Below are positions 32,726 to 41,234 of a stretch of 64,000 nt of DNA, piece by piece. Origin of the DNA: Marinobacter sp. MDS2. Lineage in GTDB: Bacteria; Pseudomonadota; Gammaproteobacteria; Pseudomonadales; Oleiphilaceae. Every line of letters begins with the position of its first letter. Positions within the stretch are counted from its first letter, which is position 1. A program made the translations under genes and the position numbers. The stretch lies in NCBI RefSeq assembly GCF_030718085.1, contig NZ_JAVAJF010000001.1, positions 868,001 through 932,000 on the forward strand. The letters are read 5' to 3'. A model generated the notes under the pieces. That model made no database searches. It had not been told where the DNA came from and saw nothing but the letters and a program-made list of their open reading frames with translations.

Positions 32726-33442
32726 TCAAACAAAAATCGAAGTGGCAGTGTCCGAGTCAAACCCGTAACCCTGCAGAGTGGATACACTTTGATAGGCTTC
32801 TGTGGCTTGACGCGACGAGGTGTCCTGAGCATTTCGAGCTTGCCCTGCCCCATCAGCACCGCCGTCGATGCTGCTCTCTTTGTCACCACTGGCCAGTTCC
32901 ACCTGAGCCTGCAACATGGTTTGCATCGCTTGCGCGGCCACCGCACGATCCTGTGACGAGGGTTGAGCTGGTGCCATGGCGGCAGCACGAACAACGCGCA
33001 TTTTTTCGATCGTCGCCTGGGGGTCGCCGGCGACAGGCGACACATCGATGGGCACCTCACCGCCGACGGCATACTGAGCGCCATCGGGGCCACGTTCATA
33101 AGAATAGGAAATAGCGCCGGCGTGTTGCCCGCCCACCGCTTGATGAGCGGCCTCGTGTGCACGCACTTCCCGATCCCGGGCTTTGAGCTCGGTGAGCTCT
33201 TTCAGCTCGGACTCAGTCAGCCCTTGGGGATTCTCTTTTTCTTGCCTCGGGTTTTCGCTCGATGAGCCTGCGGATTTATCCTCGGAGGCTTGCTCGGGAG
33301 CCCGCACCGCTGCCCCTTCACCACCAGGGGATGTTTCGCCGGGCATGCTTGAAAAGCCAGTAACCCCAGGGCCGGCAGAACCAGCTCCTGAGACACCGCT
33401 CAAAGAAGGGAAAGCAGGAGATACTGACGGAGATAGGTTCAC
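32726..33442 (-). CDS. Putative metalloprotease-like SprA/CJM1_0395-family protein
   Basis: The first 75 residues of this 238-residue protein are low-complexity (Pro, Ser, Gly, Glu rich). The conserved block follows: REVRAHEAAHQAVGGQHAG, which includes HEAAH (an HExxH zinc-binding pattern), then GPDGAQYAVGGEVPIDVSP. This is the SprA-related family, often annotated as putative metalloprotease of unknown role. The start is GTG at 33442, 16 bases after the stop of the preceding small gene, so the two are probably co-transcribed. There is no signal peptide. Proteolysis is unproven. Confidence 0.8.
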   Translation of the reverse strand: MNLSPSVSPAFPSLSGVSGAGSAGPGVTGFSSMPGETSPGGEGAAVRAPEQASEDKSAGSSSENPRQEKENPQGLTESELKELTELKARDREVRAHEAAHQAVGGQHAGAISYSYERGPDGAQYAVGGEVPIDVSPVAGDPQATIEKMRVVRAAAMAPAQPSSQDRAVAAQAMQTMLQAQVELASGDKESSIDGGADGAGQARNAQDTSSRQATEAYQSVSTLQGYGFDSDTATSIFV

Positions 33443-33458
33443 GGGCGATATCCGCTGC

Positions 33459-33704
33459 TCAGACCTTAATATCCAGCAGGGTACCTATCGTCTCATCCGC
33501 CGTTTTCACGACTTGCGCCGAGGCCTCGACGCTGCGTTTGTATAGGTTGAGCTCAATCATGGGCTCCGCGAGGTTGCCAGCACCCTCGGCACTGCCTTGC
33601 GGGCCATCCGCGCCACCACGAGCAATCTTCCGAGCGGCGTTCTCCATCCCGACCATGCCGTCCTGGATGCCCTGAATACCGATACCGAGTGTGTTATTGA
33701 TCAT
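33459..33704 (-). CDS. Small protein with flagellar rod/hook-like C-terminus
   Basis: This 81-residue protein ends with NLAEPMIELNLYKRSVEASA and then VVKTADETIGTLLDIKV. That pattern resembles the C-terminal helix of flagellar rod and hook proteins (FlgC, FlgG, FlgE). The N-terminus (MINNTLGIGIQGIQDGMVGM) also looks like the rod N-terminal helix, so it resembles a rod protein without its central domain. No flagellar structural genes are adjacent. It directly precedes the SprA-like gene on the same strand. Its function is unknown. Confidence 0.7.
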   Translation of the reverse strand: MINNTLGIGIQGIQDGMVGMENAARKIARGGADGPQGSAEGAGNLAEPMIELNLYKRSVEASAQVVKTADETIGTLLDIKV

Positions 33705-33755
33705 GGAGGAAGGTTCCCGTGGCAGACAATTGGCTCAATTAACGCACAATTCTGA

Positions 33756-34460
33756 TCACTTTTCAAACAACGGCGATACATTCAGATAGCGAGCCAACAC
33801 GGCTGGCAGGTCCGCCACAGGCACTTCGTCTACATAGGGTAAAATACCCAAACATGGCGCCTCAAGATGGGTCACCAGATAGTTAAGCGTTTCCTCTTCA
33901 CAACTCATCGGCTCAGCTTGCGGATGATTTGCAATCCACCCAGCCACGGTCAGGCCATCCGCACGAATAGCCTCGACTGTCAGCATGGCGTGATTGATGC
34001 AACCAAGCTTAAGCGGCACCACTACGATAACCCCCAAACCCATGTCGCGCGGCACCGATGCATAGGTTTCGCGATCGTTTAGCGGTACTCGCCATCCGCC
34101 AGCCCCCTCGATCAACATCAAATCGGCAGGCTGCATCTGCAAACCGCGGCAAAACCCGATCAGGCGCTGGGCACTAATCTGCTTGCCGGCCTGAATCGCC
34201 GCAACATGAGGCGCAATCGCAGGCTCCAAAGCAATGGGATTGATCACATCATACGCAATGGATTCGGTCATCGCGGCCTGAAGCATCAGCGCATCTTCAT
34301 TGCGGAGACCTTCCGGTGTGTGCTCACAACCGGAAGCAATTGGCTTCATGGCAATCGTGCGCTTACCTTGCGCCTTGGCAGCCTCGAGAATCGAAGCACT
34401 GACAACGGTTTTGCCTACCTCAGTATCCGTTCCCGTTACGAAGTACGTTTTCTTTGCCAT
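33756..34460 (-). CDS. bioD: Dethiobiotin synthetase
   Basis: BioD closes the ureido ring of dethiobiotin from 7,8-diaminopelargonate, CO2 and ATP. With the ATG at 34460, preceded by AGGA, the protein is 234 residues. It starts MAKKTYFVTGTDTEVGKTVV, with the P-loop TDTEVGKT. The MKPIASG substrate segment and LIEGAGGWRVPL are also visible. The open frame runs upstream to 34499, inside bioC, but the extension is not BioD-like. It is the last bio gene, five bases after the bioC stop. Confidence 0.95.
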   Translation of the reverse strand: MAKKTYFVTGTDTEVGKTVVSASILEAAKAQGKRTIAMKPIASGCEHTPEGLRNEDALMLQAAMTESIAYDVINPIALEPAIAPHVAAIQAGKQISAQRLIGFCRGLQMQPADLMLIEGAGGWRVPLNDRETYASVPRDMGLGVIVVVPLKLGCINHAMLTVEAIRADGLTVAGWIANHPQAEPMSCEEETLNYLVTHLEAPCLGILPYVDEVPVADLPAVLARYLNVSPLFEK

Positions 34461-34465
34461 CGTGT

Positions 34466-35299
34466 TTATCCTGCTGTGGGCTTCTGCCAAAACAACCAAC
34501 CGGCCTCATAAGTCGCGGAAACCTGACCAGACCTCGCGCCCGGATAGGCTCGGCACATCGCCCGAAAACGCCCGGGCGCGGTCACCGTCCGGCGCCTTTC
34601 TTCGCCTTTGAAAACAGCCCCCAAATGTTTCAATTCCCGGTTGAGCGCCATAGGCGTCTCATAGGGCAAACAAATGGGAGAAAATTCAAGCAGTGCATCG
34701 GGCAACACCGCTTCCGCCAGACTGCGCCATTGCTTTGCCGGCACAAACCGATTCACATGTGGCTGCCCCGGGTCAGCTTTCGCCCAGGCCTGCTTGAGCT
34801 CGCGCAACGTGCCATCCACCAGCGTAGACATCACCAACAACCCGCCCGGCCGCAGCACTCTCTGGCACTCCGCCAGCACGACCTCAGGGCGCTGACTCCA
34901 CTGCACCATCAGGTTGCTGAAAACCAGATCAACACTCTCATTCGCCAGCGGAAGCTGCTCCGCATCGGCGTTTAGCCAGCTAACACCTGCGGCCACTGTC
35001 GCCGCCTCTGCCTGCGCCAACATGCCTGGCGACAAATCGGCGCCGGTGATGCGAGCCTGGGGAAAACGCGCTATCAATTTTCGGGTAAACCAACCGGTGC
35101 CGCAGCCCAGATCAAGAACCGACTCCGGCTCAAAAGCCTCCGGGATGCGCGACAACATGGCGTCGCCCATCCTCTTTTGCAACCGGGACGCACTGTCATA
35201 AGTTTTGCTGGCACCACCAAACCCGGACGCAATCGAAGCCTTGGTTCCGGTACCACCATCCGCGCTGGTAACCGCGGTCAGGTCATTGAACATATTCAT
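34466..35299 (-). CDS. bioC: Malonyl-ACP O-methyltransferase BioC
   Basis: BioC methylates the free carboxyl of malonyl-ACP, disguising it so that fatty-acid synthesis can build pimeloyl-ACP methyl ester. The SAM-binding motif VLDLGCGTGWFTR is clear, and DADLSP-type and NLMVQWS segments follow. The ATG at 35299 overlaps the bioF stop (ATGA) and gives 277 residues. A longer frame to 35347 lies inside bioF and is not needed. The order bioB-bioF-bioC-bioD matches Pseudomonas except that bioH is absent between bioF and bioC. Confidence 0.92.
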   Translation of the reverse strand: MNMFNDLTAVTSADGGTGTKASIASGFGGASKTYDSASRLQKRMGDAMLSRIPEAFEPESVLDLGCGTGWFTRKLIARFPQARITGADLSPGMLAQAEAATVAAGVSWLNADAEQLPLANESVDLVFSNLMVQWSQRPEVVLAECQRVLRPGGLLVMSTLVDGTLRELKQAWAKADPGQPHVNRFVPAKQWRSLAEAVLPDALLEFSPICLPYETPMALNRELKHLGAVFKGEERRRTVTAPGRFRAMCRAYPGARSGQVSATYEAGWLFWQKPTAG

Positions 35300-36483
35300 A
35301 CAGCCGCCACCTGCTCCGAACCCCCTGAACCCAGCAACGCCCTGCACTCCGAAAGCGCTGCCAACAAACGATCAACCTGCTCTTGGGTATGCGCGGCACT
35401 CAACGTCACCCGCAACCGAGCCTGCCCCTCAGGCACCGTCGGCGGCCGAATAGCCGTCACCATCACGCCCCGCTGCTCCAAGGCCTGACTCAACGCCAAA
35501 GCCTCCTCATTGCCGCCAATCATGATCGGCTGAATCGGCGTATAAGACGGCATCAGCTCATAACCCAACGCCTGCGCGCCTTCGCGGAAACGCGCGATCA
35601 ACCCATTCAGATGTGCCCGCCGCTGATCATCGACCTCAATCAGATCCAAGCTCGCGCAGGTCGCAGCCGCCATCGCCGGTGGCATCGCAGTGGTGTAAAT
35701 GTACGTTCGCGCTTTTTGCACCAGATAATCCATCAACACCGCCGGCCCGGCCACGAAAGCGCCACTGGTACCCACCGCCTTGCCGAGAGTACCAATCAAA
35801 ACCGGAACTTCATCTTCCGACAAACCCGACTCCAGCACACTTCCGCGGCCCTGCGGCCCCAGCACACCGATACCGTGAGCATCATCCACCACCAACAGGG
35901 CATCGTGCGCCTTACAAACCCGCGCCAACGCCTTCAGCGGCGCCACATCGCCGTCCATGCTGAACACCCCATCGGTCACCACCACCTTATGGCCCGAAGT
36001 GTCGGCCAACATCGCTTCCAGCGCTTCAACATCCCCGTGCGCATAACGCCGAACCCGAGCCCGACTAAGAATACAGCCATCGATGATCGAGGCGTGATTC
36101 AGCCGATCCGAAAACACCGTATCGCCCCGCCCCACCAACGCCGAAATCACCCCCACATTTGCCATATAACCCGTGGAAAAGAACAAGGCACTGCTGCGCC
36201 GGGTAAAATCCGCCAACCGCTCTTCCAAGCGGTGATGAGCGTCATGATGACCACACACAAGATGAGACGCAGCCCCACCCAGCCCTGTCTCCGGCAAGGC
36301 GTTCTTGAGCGATTCAATATTGTTGGGGTGATTGGCGAGGCCCAGATAATCGTTGCTGCAGAACGACAGCAACGCCCGACCATCTGCGGTTAACTCCGGC
36401 TGTTGCGGGCCAGAAACCAAACGTCGGGTCCGGTACAGACCCGCGCGTTTCCGTTGTTCAATCTCGTGGGCAAAATCGCGCAT
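35296..36483 (-). CDS. bioF: 8-amino-7-oxononanoate synthase
   Basis: BioF condenses pimeloyl-ACP (or CoA) with alanine, using pyridoxal phosphate. The 395-residue protein has the alpha-oxoamine synthase pattern, including LLSFCSNDYLGLANHP and VVDDAHGIGVLG. The PLP lysine sits in GTLGKAVGTSGAF (about residue 241). It overlaps bioC by four bases. It is separated from bioB by 216 bases that contain palindromic repeat copy 10, which is unusual inside a bio operon. Confidence 0.95.
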   Translation of the reverse strand: MRDFAHEIEQRKRAGLYRTRRLVSGPQQPELTADGRALLSFCSNDYLGLANHPNNIESLKNALPETGLGGAASHLVCGHHDAHHRLEERLADFTRRSSALFFSTGYMANVGVISALVGRGDTVFSDRLNHASIIDGCILSRARVRRYAHGDVEALEAMLADTSGHKVVVTDGVFSMDGDVAPLKALARVCKAHDALLVVDDAHGIGVLGPQGRGSVLESGLSEDEVPVLIGTLGKAVGTSGAFVAGPAVLMDYLVQKARTYIYTTAMPPAMAAATCASLDLIEVDDQRRAHLNGLIARFREGAQALGYELMPSYTPIQPIMIGGNEEALALSQALEQRGVMVTAIRPPTVPEGQARLRVTLSAAHTQEQVDRLLAALSECRALLGSGGSEQVAAV

Positions 36484-36570
36484 AAAGACGACACACCAAA
36501 AGGTCAGGGCAATGAAAATCCGGGTAAAAAGGAGTCAGAATTGGCAACTGACTCCCCGATCAGATTTGGA

Positions 36571-36680
36571 GTGAAGGTCTGGCGCTGCTTTTCGGGACTG
36601 TTGAAGGCCAAGGACGGCCTGAAACAAGCGCACATGGATGTGCTCGTAGCGTGTCCCGAAAAGCAGCGCCAGACCTTCAC
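36571..36680 (+). repeat. Family-1 palindromic repeat, copy 10 (inside the bio gene cluster)
   Basis: Perfect 28-base arms (36571-36598 and 36653-36680) enclose a 54-base core. The plus-strand hairpins are AGGCCAAGGACGGCCT and GCACATGGATGTGC, with 21 bases between the GGA triplets. It lies between bioB and bioF, so the bio transcript would carry the antisense (TCC) form. As a long hairpin it could reduce expression of bioF-bioC-bioD relative to bioB. Confidence 0.93.
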
Positions 36681-36699
36681 ACGCCACCAAAGCCTGAAA

Positions 36700-37758
36700 T
36701 CAGGCAGATTCCCGAGAAGCGTCATAAAACATGTGCCGCGTAGCCTCATACTCAACCGCTTCGGCCAACTCCTCTTCCTGCTGTTCCTCGGTTGCACACT
36801 GCTCCCGCTGCTCAGGACGAATACCCAGCTTACGGAACAACTGCATATCCGCATCCGCCTCCGGGTTAGACGTCGTCAGCAACTTCTCGCCGTAGAAAAT
36901 CGAATTCGCACCCGCCAGGAAACACAACGACTGCATCTGCTCATTCATCTGCTCACGACCGGCCGAAAGCCGAACATGAGAGGCTGGCATCATGATCCGC
37001 GCCACCGCAATCATCCGGATAAAATCAAACGGCTCGAGATCTTCCACATCTTCCAGCGGTGTACCCTTTACCTTCACCAGCATATTCACCGGCACACTCT
37101 CAGGATGCTGCGGCAGATTCGCCAACTGAACCAACAGCCCAACACGGTCATCCTCGTCTTCACCCATGCCCAAAATACCGCCACAGCAGACCTTCATGCC
37201 GGCCTTGCGCACGTTATCCAGCGTATCCAGGCGATCCTGATAGGTACGGGTGGTAATGATGTGGTTGTAGTATTTCTCGGAGGTATCCAGGTTATGGTTG
37301 TAATAATCCAGACCGGCTTCCGCCAACTCCTTGGCCTCTTCCTCTTTCAGCATGCCCAGCGTCATGCAGGTTTCCAGGCCCAGCGACTTCACCTGCTGAA
37401 CCATATCCAATACATACGGCATATCTTTCTTTGACGGGCTGCGCCAAGCAGCACCCATGCAGAACCGCGACGCGCCTTTCTGCTTGGCCGCTCGTGCTTC
37501 TGCGACCACCTTCTCGATTTCCAACAGCTTTTCTTTCTCGAGGCCGGTATTGTAATGTCCGCTCTGAGGGCAGTATTTGCAATCTTCCGGGCAAGCACCG
37601 GTCTTGATCGAAAGCAGCGTGCTGACCTGCACTTCATTCGGGTCAAAGTGTTCCCGATGCACCGACTGGGCGCGGAACAAGAGATCGTTAAACGGGAGAT
37701 TAAAAAGCTCTTGAGCCTCCTGAAGGCTCCAGTCGTGGCGCAGGGCGGTAGCAGTCAT
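36700..37758 (-). CDS. bioB: Biotin synthase
   Basis: BioB is the radical-SAM enzyme that inserts sulfur into dethiobiotin. The 352-residue protein carries the cluster motif CPEDCKYC (CxxxCxxC) in [19 protein letters not shown] and the conserved GGILGMGE segment. The C-terminus has an acidic, glutamine-rich tail somewhat beyond the core. It is the first bio gene and is divergent from comF. A palindrome resembling the BirA operator lies in the 51-base gap upstream. Confidence 0.97.
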   Translation of the reverse strand: MTATALRHDWSLQEAQELFNLPFNDLLFRAQSVHREHFDPNEVQVSTLLSIKTGACPEDCKYCPQSGHYNTGLEKEKLLEIEKVVAEARAAKQKGASRFCMGAAWRSPSKKDMPYVLDMVQQVKSLGLETCMTLGMLKEEEAKELAEAGLDYYNHNLDTSEKYYNHIITTRTYQDRLDTLDNVRKAGMKVCCGGILGMGEDEDDRVGLLVQLANLPQHPESVPVNMLVKVKGTPLEDVEDLEPFDFIRMIAVARIMMPASHVRLSAGREQMNEQMQSLCFLAGANSIFYGEKLLTTSNPEADADMQLFRKLGIRPEQREQCATEEQQEEELAEAVEYEATRHMFYDASRESA

Positions 37759-37767
37759 GTTCGAGTC

Positions 37768-37806
37768 CTGTTAACCTTCACAAGGTCTTTGGTTTACGGA
37801 TAAACC
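37768..37806. promoter_or_regulatory. Candidate BirA (biotin repressor) operator
   Basis: CTGTTAACC (37768-37776) and GGTTTACGG (37791-37799) are spaced by 14 bases and match the two halves of the TTGTAAACC / GGTTTACAA biotin operator, with two mismatches each. The right half also forms a perfect short dyad with TAAACC (37801-37806). It lies between divergent bioB and comF. Confidence 0.72.
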
Positions 37807-37809
37807 ACG

Positions 37810-38538
37810 ATGATAAACAGACTGAAACCGCTGTCAACCTTGTTCGACCATTTGGTTAACAGAGAAACCACAGCTGGCCGCTGCGTAACTTGCCTGAATC
37901 CATCGGCGTACAATGGCCTGTGCGCGCCCTGCCGAGCCGACCTTCCCGACAACCGGCTGCACTGTGAAGTATGCGCCCTGCCCTTGGCGTTTTCAGGCCC
38001 CGCCAGGCGCTGTGGAGAATGCCTTACCCAACCTCCCCCCTTCACACGCTCATTGATTCCCTGGCGTTACCAGTTCCCGGTGGACAGAATGATCGGCCGT
38101 TACAAATATCACGGCCAACGCAAGTTCGCACGACCGCTGCTGGCTGATTTCAGCGACTATCTGGAACGCGCCCTCCCTATTCCCGAACGGCCGGAACTGC
38201 TGATTCCCGTCCCGATGCACTGGCGGCGTCGATGGCAGCGCGGATTCAATCAGTCCCAGGATATTGCCGAATACCTGGGCGGGCATCTCAAAATCCCGGT
38301 CGGAAGCCAGACCGTTCGCCGTGGGCGACAGGTGCGCGCTCAAAGGGGTCTCAACAGAGCCACGCGCCTGACCAACTTGAACGAGGTATTCGAAGTTTGC
38401 CGACCTATTCCGGCGCGCATCGCCATCGTAGACGATGTGGTGACAACCGGGGCAACCACCCGCGCCCTTGCTGGCGCACTAACCGACGCAGGGGCCCGCG
38501 ACATTCAGATCTGGGCGCTGGCTCGTACACCCGGTTAA
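37810..38538 (+). CDS. comF: ComF/GntX-family phosphoribosyltransferase-like protein
   Basis: ComF-family proteins combine an N-terminal zinc-finger region with a phosphoribosyltransferase fold and are linked to DNA uptake in some bacteria. The 242-residue product has CxxC pairs (CVTC, CAPC, CEVC, CGEC, about residues 25-77) and the PRPP loop IAIVDDVVTTGATT near residue 200. The position next to bioB is common in gammaproteobacteria. It is divergent from the bio genes, with the candidate BirA site between, and its stop overlaps that of the next, convergent gene. Whether this organism takes up DNA is not shown here. Confidence 0.9.
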   Translation: MINRLKPLSTLFDHLVNRETTAGRCVTCLNPSAYNGLCAPCRADLPDNRLHCEVCALPLAFSGPARRCGECLTQPPPFTRSLIPWRYQFPVDRMIGRYKYHGQRKFARPLLADFSDYLERALPIPERPELLIPVPMHWRRRWQRGFNQSQDIAEYLGGHLKIPVGSQTVRRGRQVRAQRGLNRATRLTNLNEVFEVCRPIPARIAIVDDVVTTGATTRALAGALTDAGARDIQIWALARTPG

Positions 38539-39644
38539 CCTAGCTGCTGCTTGACGTAGTCAGCGATCGCCAGACAGGAAGTCAACCCTGGCGATTCGAT
38601 GCCGAAGAGATGAACCAGTCCTGACAGCCCATGCGCCCCGGGGCCGTCGATACGGAAGTCAGCAGAGCCACCATCCGGCCCCGAAAGCTTAGGCCGGATA
38701 CCGGCATAGGCGGGCTGGAGCCGGTTAGCATCGAGCGACGGCCACCACTGGCGAATGCCCTCAACAAAAGCCCGAACCCGATGGGGATCCACGCTGTAAT
38801 CCTCCGCATCAACCCACTCAACGTCTGGCCCAAAACGGGCTTGCCCGGCCAAATCCAATGTCAGGTGCACGCCAAGTCCACCCGGCTCGGGCAAGGGATA
38901 AATCAACTGCTTGAACCGGTGTTGACCGCTGTAACTGAAATACACGCCTCGGGCAAACCATTGCTCTGGCTTGGCAGAATCGGGAAGACCCCGCCAGTCT
39001 CGTGCAAGCCCCGGCGCGCCCAGTCCCGCTGCGTTAACTACCTCATCGGCCATCACGGTAACCGGGGCGCCTCCACCTATCTTTAGATGATGGCCGTTGC
39101 CTGAACTTTCAGCAGACAACACCGGGCTGTTCAACACCAACTGCCCGCCAGCGTCTTGCAACTCGCCCAGCAGCGACAGCATCAAACCGTGGGTATCAAT
39201 GATACCGGTCTGCGCTGACCACAAGCCGCCAACGACCCGCACGTCCGGGCACTGCGCATTTACAACATCGCCTTCGACCTGCTGCAGATGCACACCATTC
39301 GCTTCTGCCTGCCGGGAAATGGCATCAAGCCTCGCGACTTGGCGATCGTCGGTCGCCACAATCCATTTCCCGCACTTACGGTGCCCGATCTTGTGGCTGG
39401 CGCAATAGTCGTAGAGCAACTCCCGACCTCGCACGCAAAACGCCGCTTTCAAGGAATCGGTCGGATAGTAGATACCGGCATGGATCACTTCGCTGTTACG
39501 GGAAGAAATACCCTCGCCAAACCGGGGCCCTGCTTCGAGCACTAATACCTCGCGCCCCGAGCGGGCCAGCTCACGGGCGATGGCCAATCCCACCACACCT
39601 GCTCCAATGACCACCGTTTGCACTTTATAACTGTCGCAACCCAC
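38535..39644 (-). CDS. FAD-dependent oxidoreductase, L-2-hydroxyglutarate dehydrogenase-like
   Basis: The 369-residue protein has an N-terminal FAD dinucleotide-binding motif (VVIGAGVVGLAIARELARSG, about residues 11-30) and the DAO fold. It also has the features of the LhgO / L-2-hydroxyglutarate dehydrogenase family: RNSEVIHAGIYYPTDSLKA, and the C-terminal HLFGIESPGLTSCLAIADYV. Members oxidise 2-hydroxy acids and pass electrons to quinone. The exact substrate cannot be told. Its stop shares bases with the comF stop (38535-38538). Confidence 0.85.
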   Translation of the reverse strand: MGCDSYKVQTVVIGAGVVGLAIARELARSGREVLVLEAGPRFGEGISSRNSEVIHAGIYYPTDSLKAAFCVRGRELLYDYCASHKIGHRKCGKWIVATDDRQVARLDAISRQAEANGVHLQQVEGDVVNAQCPDVRVVGGLWSAQTGIIDTHGLMLSLLGELQDAGGQLVLNSPVLSAESSGNGHHLKIGGGAPVTVMADEVVNAAGLGAPGLARDWRGLPDSAKPEQWFARGVYFSYSGQHRFKQLIYPLPEPGGLGVHLTLDLAGQARFGPDVEWVDAEDYSVDPHRVRAFVEGIRQWWPSLDANRLQPAYAGIRPKLSGPDGGSADFRIDGPGAHGLSGLVHLFGIESPGLTSCLAIADYVKQQLG

Positions 39645-39767
39645 GTTTCCGTCCTGCTTTTCAATCCACTGGCTGAAATTATCCCGGATAGCCCCGCGTT
39701 ACATTACCTGAGCTTTCAGAACCGTTATACTTTACCTCAAGCGCAACGGATGCTCGGAGCATGGGAA

Positions 39768-40190
39768 ATGTCCGATAAGAAGCAGTTTCTTACGGTAATG
39801 ATCGTCGCCGCACTCTTTGTGGGCTGGATTGCCTGGCGTGGCTTGGAGGTGACGAGCCTGAACGACCAACTGAAAGCCGACAAACTGGTGTCCAGCTATC
39901 CCTATCAACACCGGGTTTTGAGGGTAGAAGGTGACACAGCCACCATCAGCTCGCTACGGTCCCATACCCTTTCAACGCAACAGGCGTTATCGGTGGTGTT
40001 CCCGGGGATGACGCATCTGGCCGACACCCATCGCGACTGGCAAAAAGCGGAACGGGAGCTGGCGCAGGTGCAAGCGCGAGCTGGCGACATTGTTCTGGCG
40101 TCTCCGAGCATTAACCGCGTGCGCTGGGAACTGGATGAAAACTGGTATCACCTGCAACTCATGAAATCTCAAAAAAAATCGGCCTTCTGA
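39768..40190 (+). CDS. Membrane-anchored protein of unknown function
   Basis: With the ATG at 39768 (GGAG nine bases upstream) the product is 140 residues. A single hydrophobic segment (FLTVMIVAALFVGWIAW, about residues 6-22) is followed by a mostly soluble part with basic and acidic residues. This suggests one membrane anchor with an external domain. The frame stays open upstream to 39618, but that part overlaps the divergent oxidoreductase gene and is unlikely to be translated. I do not recognise a family. It lies five bases before srkA, so the two may be co-expressed. Confidence 0.7.
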   Translation: MSDKKQFLTVMIVAALFVGWIAWRGLEVTSLNDQLKADKLVSSYPYQHRVLRVEGDTATISSLRSHTLSTQQALSVVFPGMTHLADTHRDWQKAERELAQVQARAGDIVLASPSINRVRWELDENWYHLQLMKSQKKSAF

Positions 40191-40195
40191 TCACT

Positions 40196-41215
40196 ATGCA
40201 ACACGAGCCTTCTGACATCATCGCTTCCCCCCATCCGTACGACACCCTGACGCCGGAAACCATTCTGGACGCCATGGAGGACGCCGGATTCGCGGTCAGC
40301 GGGCGCCTCTTTGCGCTGAACAGTTATGAAAACCGGGTGTATCAGGTTGGCCTGGACGAAGGCGCGCCCGTCATCGCCAAATTTTACCGCCCCGACCGCT
40401 GGTCTGATGCCGGTATCCGTGAAGAGCACGAATTCACCCTGGACCTGCAAGCGGCAGGCATTCCTGTGGTCGCACCATTGGCCCTGAACAACGGCAACAC
40501 CCTGGGCCACCATGGCGAGTTCCGGTTTGCCGTCTTTCCTCAACAAGGCGGCCAGGCGCCCGACACCAGCGTAACCGATACGCTTTACCGTCTCGGTCAG
40601 TGGTTAGGCCAGATTCACAATCTGGGCGCCACTAAAGCCTTCCAGCACCGTCCGGGGTTTGATCTGATTCAGGGGCTGGAAGAGCACAACGCATTGCTCG
40701 TTAACGGTGGCTGGATACCCGATGACCTTCGACCCGCCTGGGATAGCCTGATTCCGGATTTGATCGAGGGCTGCAAGCAACGAATGGAAGATGCCGGAGA
40801 CGTAAACACCCTCCGGATCCACGGCGATTGTCACGCGGGCAACATTCTTTGCCGCGACGAAGCCATGCTGTTTGTCGATCTTGACGATTGCCGCACCGGC
40901 CCCGCCGTGCAAGATATGTGGCTGTTGTTGAACGGCGAAACTAATGAGCGCGGCAGCCAGCTGGGCGAGCTACTCGAAGGCTACGAAACCTTTCGGGACT
41001 TTGACCGTCGCGAGCGGCACCTGATCGAGCCGCTGCGCTGCTATCGCCAGATTGCACACTGCGCCTGGCTGGCACGACGCTGGCAAGATCCAGCCTTCCC
41101 GCGGTTTTTCCCGTGGTTTGCTCAGCCGCGCTACTGGTCTGACCAAATTCTTTCCCTGCGCGAACAACTTTCTGCCCTGCAAGAGCCAGCTCTTACACTC
41201 CCGGGCCAATTCTGA
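40196..41215 (+). CDS. srkA: Stress response kinase A (YihE family)
   Basis: SrkA (YihE) is a Ser/Thr protein kinase of the aminoglycoside phosphotransferase fold that protects E. coli from envelope and oxidative stress-induced death. The 339-residue protein has the catalytic loop RIHGDCHAGNIL near residue 203 and the metal-binding FVDLDDCRTGPAVQD motif near residue 223. Length and motifs match the family closely. It follows a small membrane protein by five bases. A short hypothetical gene comes next. Confidence 0.92.
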   Translation: MQHEPSDIIASPHPYDTLTPETILDAMEDAGFAVSGRLFALNSYENRVYQVGLDEGAPVIAKFYRPDRWSDAGIREEHEFTLDLQAAGIPVVAPLALNNGNTLGHHGEFRFAVFPQQGGQAPDTSVTDTLYRLGQWLGQIHNLGATKAFQHRPGFDLIQGLEEHNALLVNGGWIPDDLRPAWDSLIPDLIEGCKQRMEDAGDVNTLRIHGDCHAGNILCRDEAMLFVDLDDCRTGPAVQDMWLLLNGETNERGSQLGELLEGYETFRDFDRRERHLIEPLRCYRQIAHCAWLARRWQDPAFPRFFPWFAQPRYWSDQILSLREQLSALQEPALTLPGQF

Positions 41216-41234
41216 ACCCTGACATGAGGTAACC

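Noticed and set aside
36403..37434. A 343-codon open frame covering repeat copy 10 and the antisense of bioB
   Set aside because: It is antisense to bioB over most of its length and begins inside bioF and a repeat. No family features are seen.
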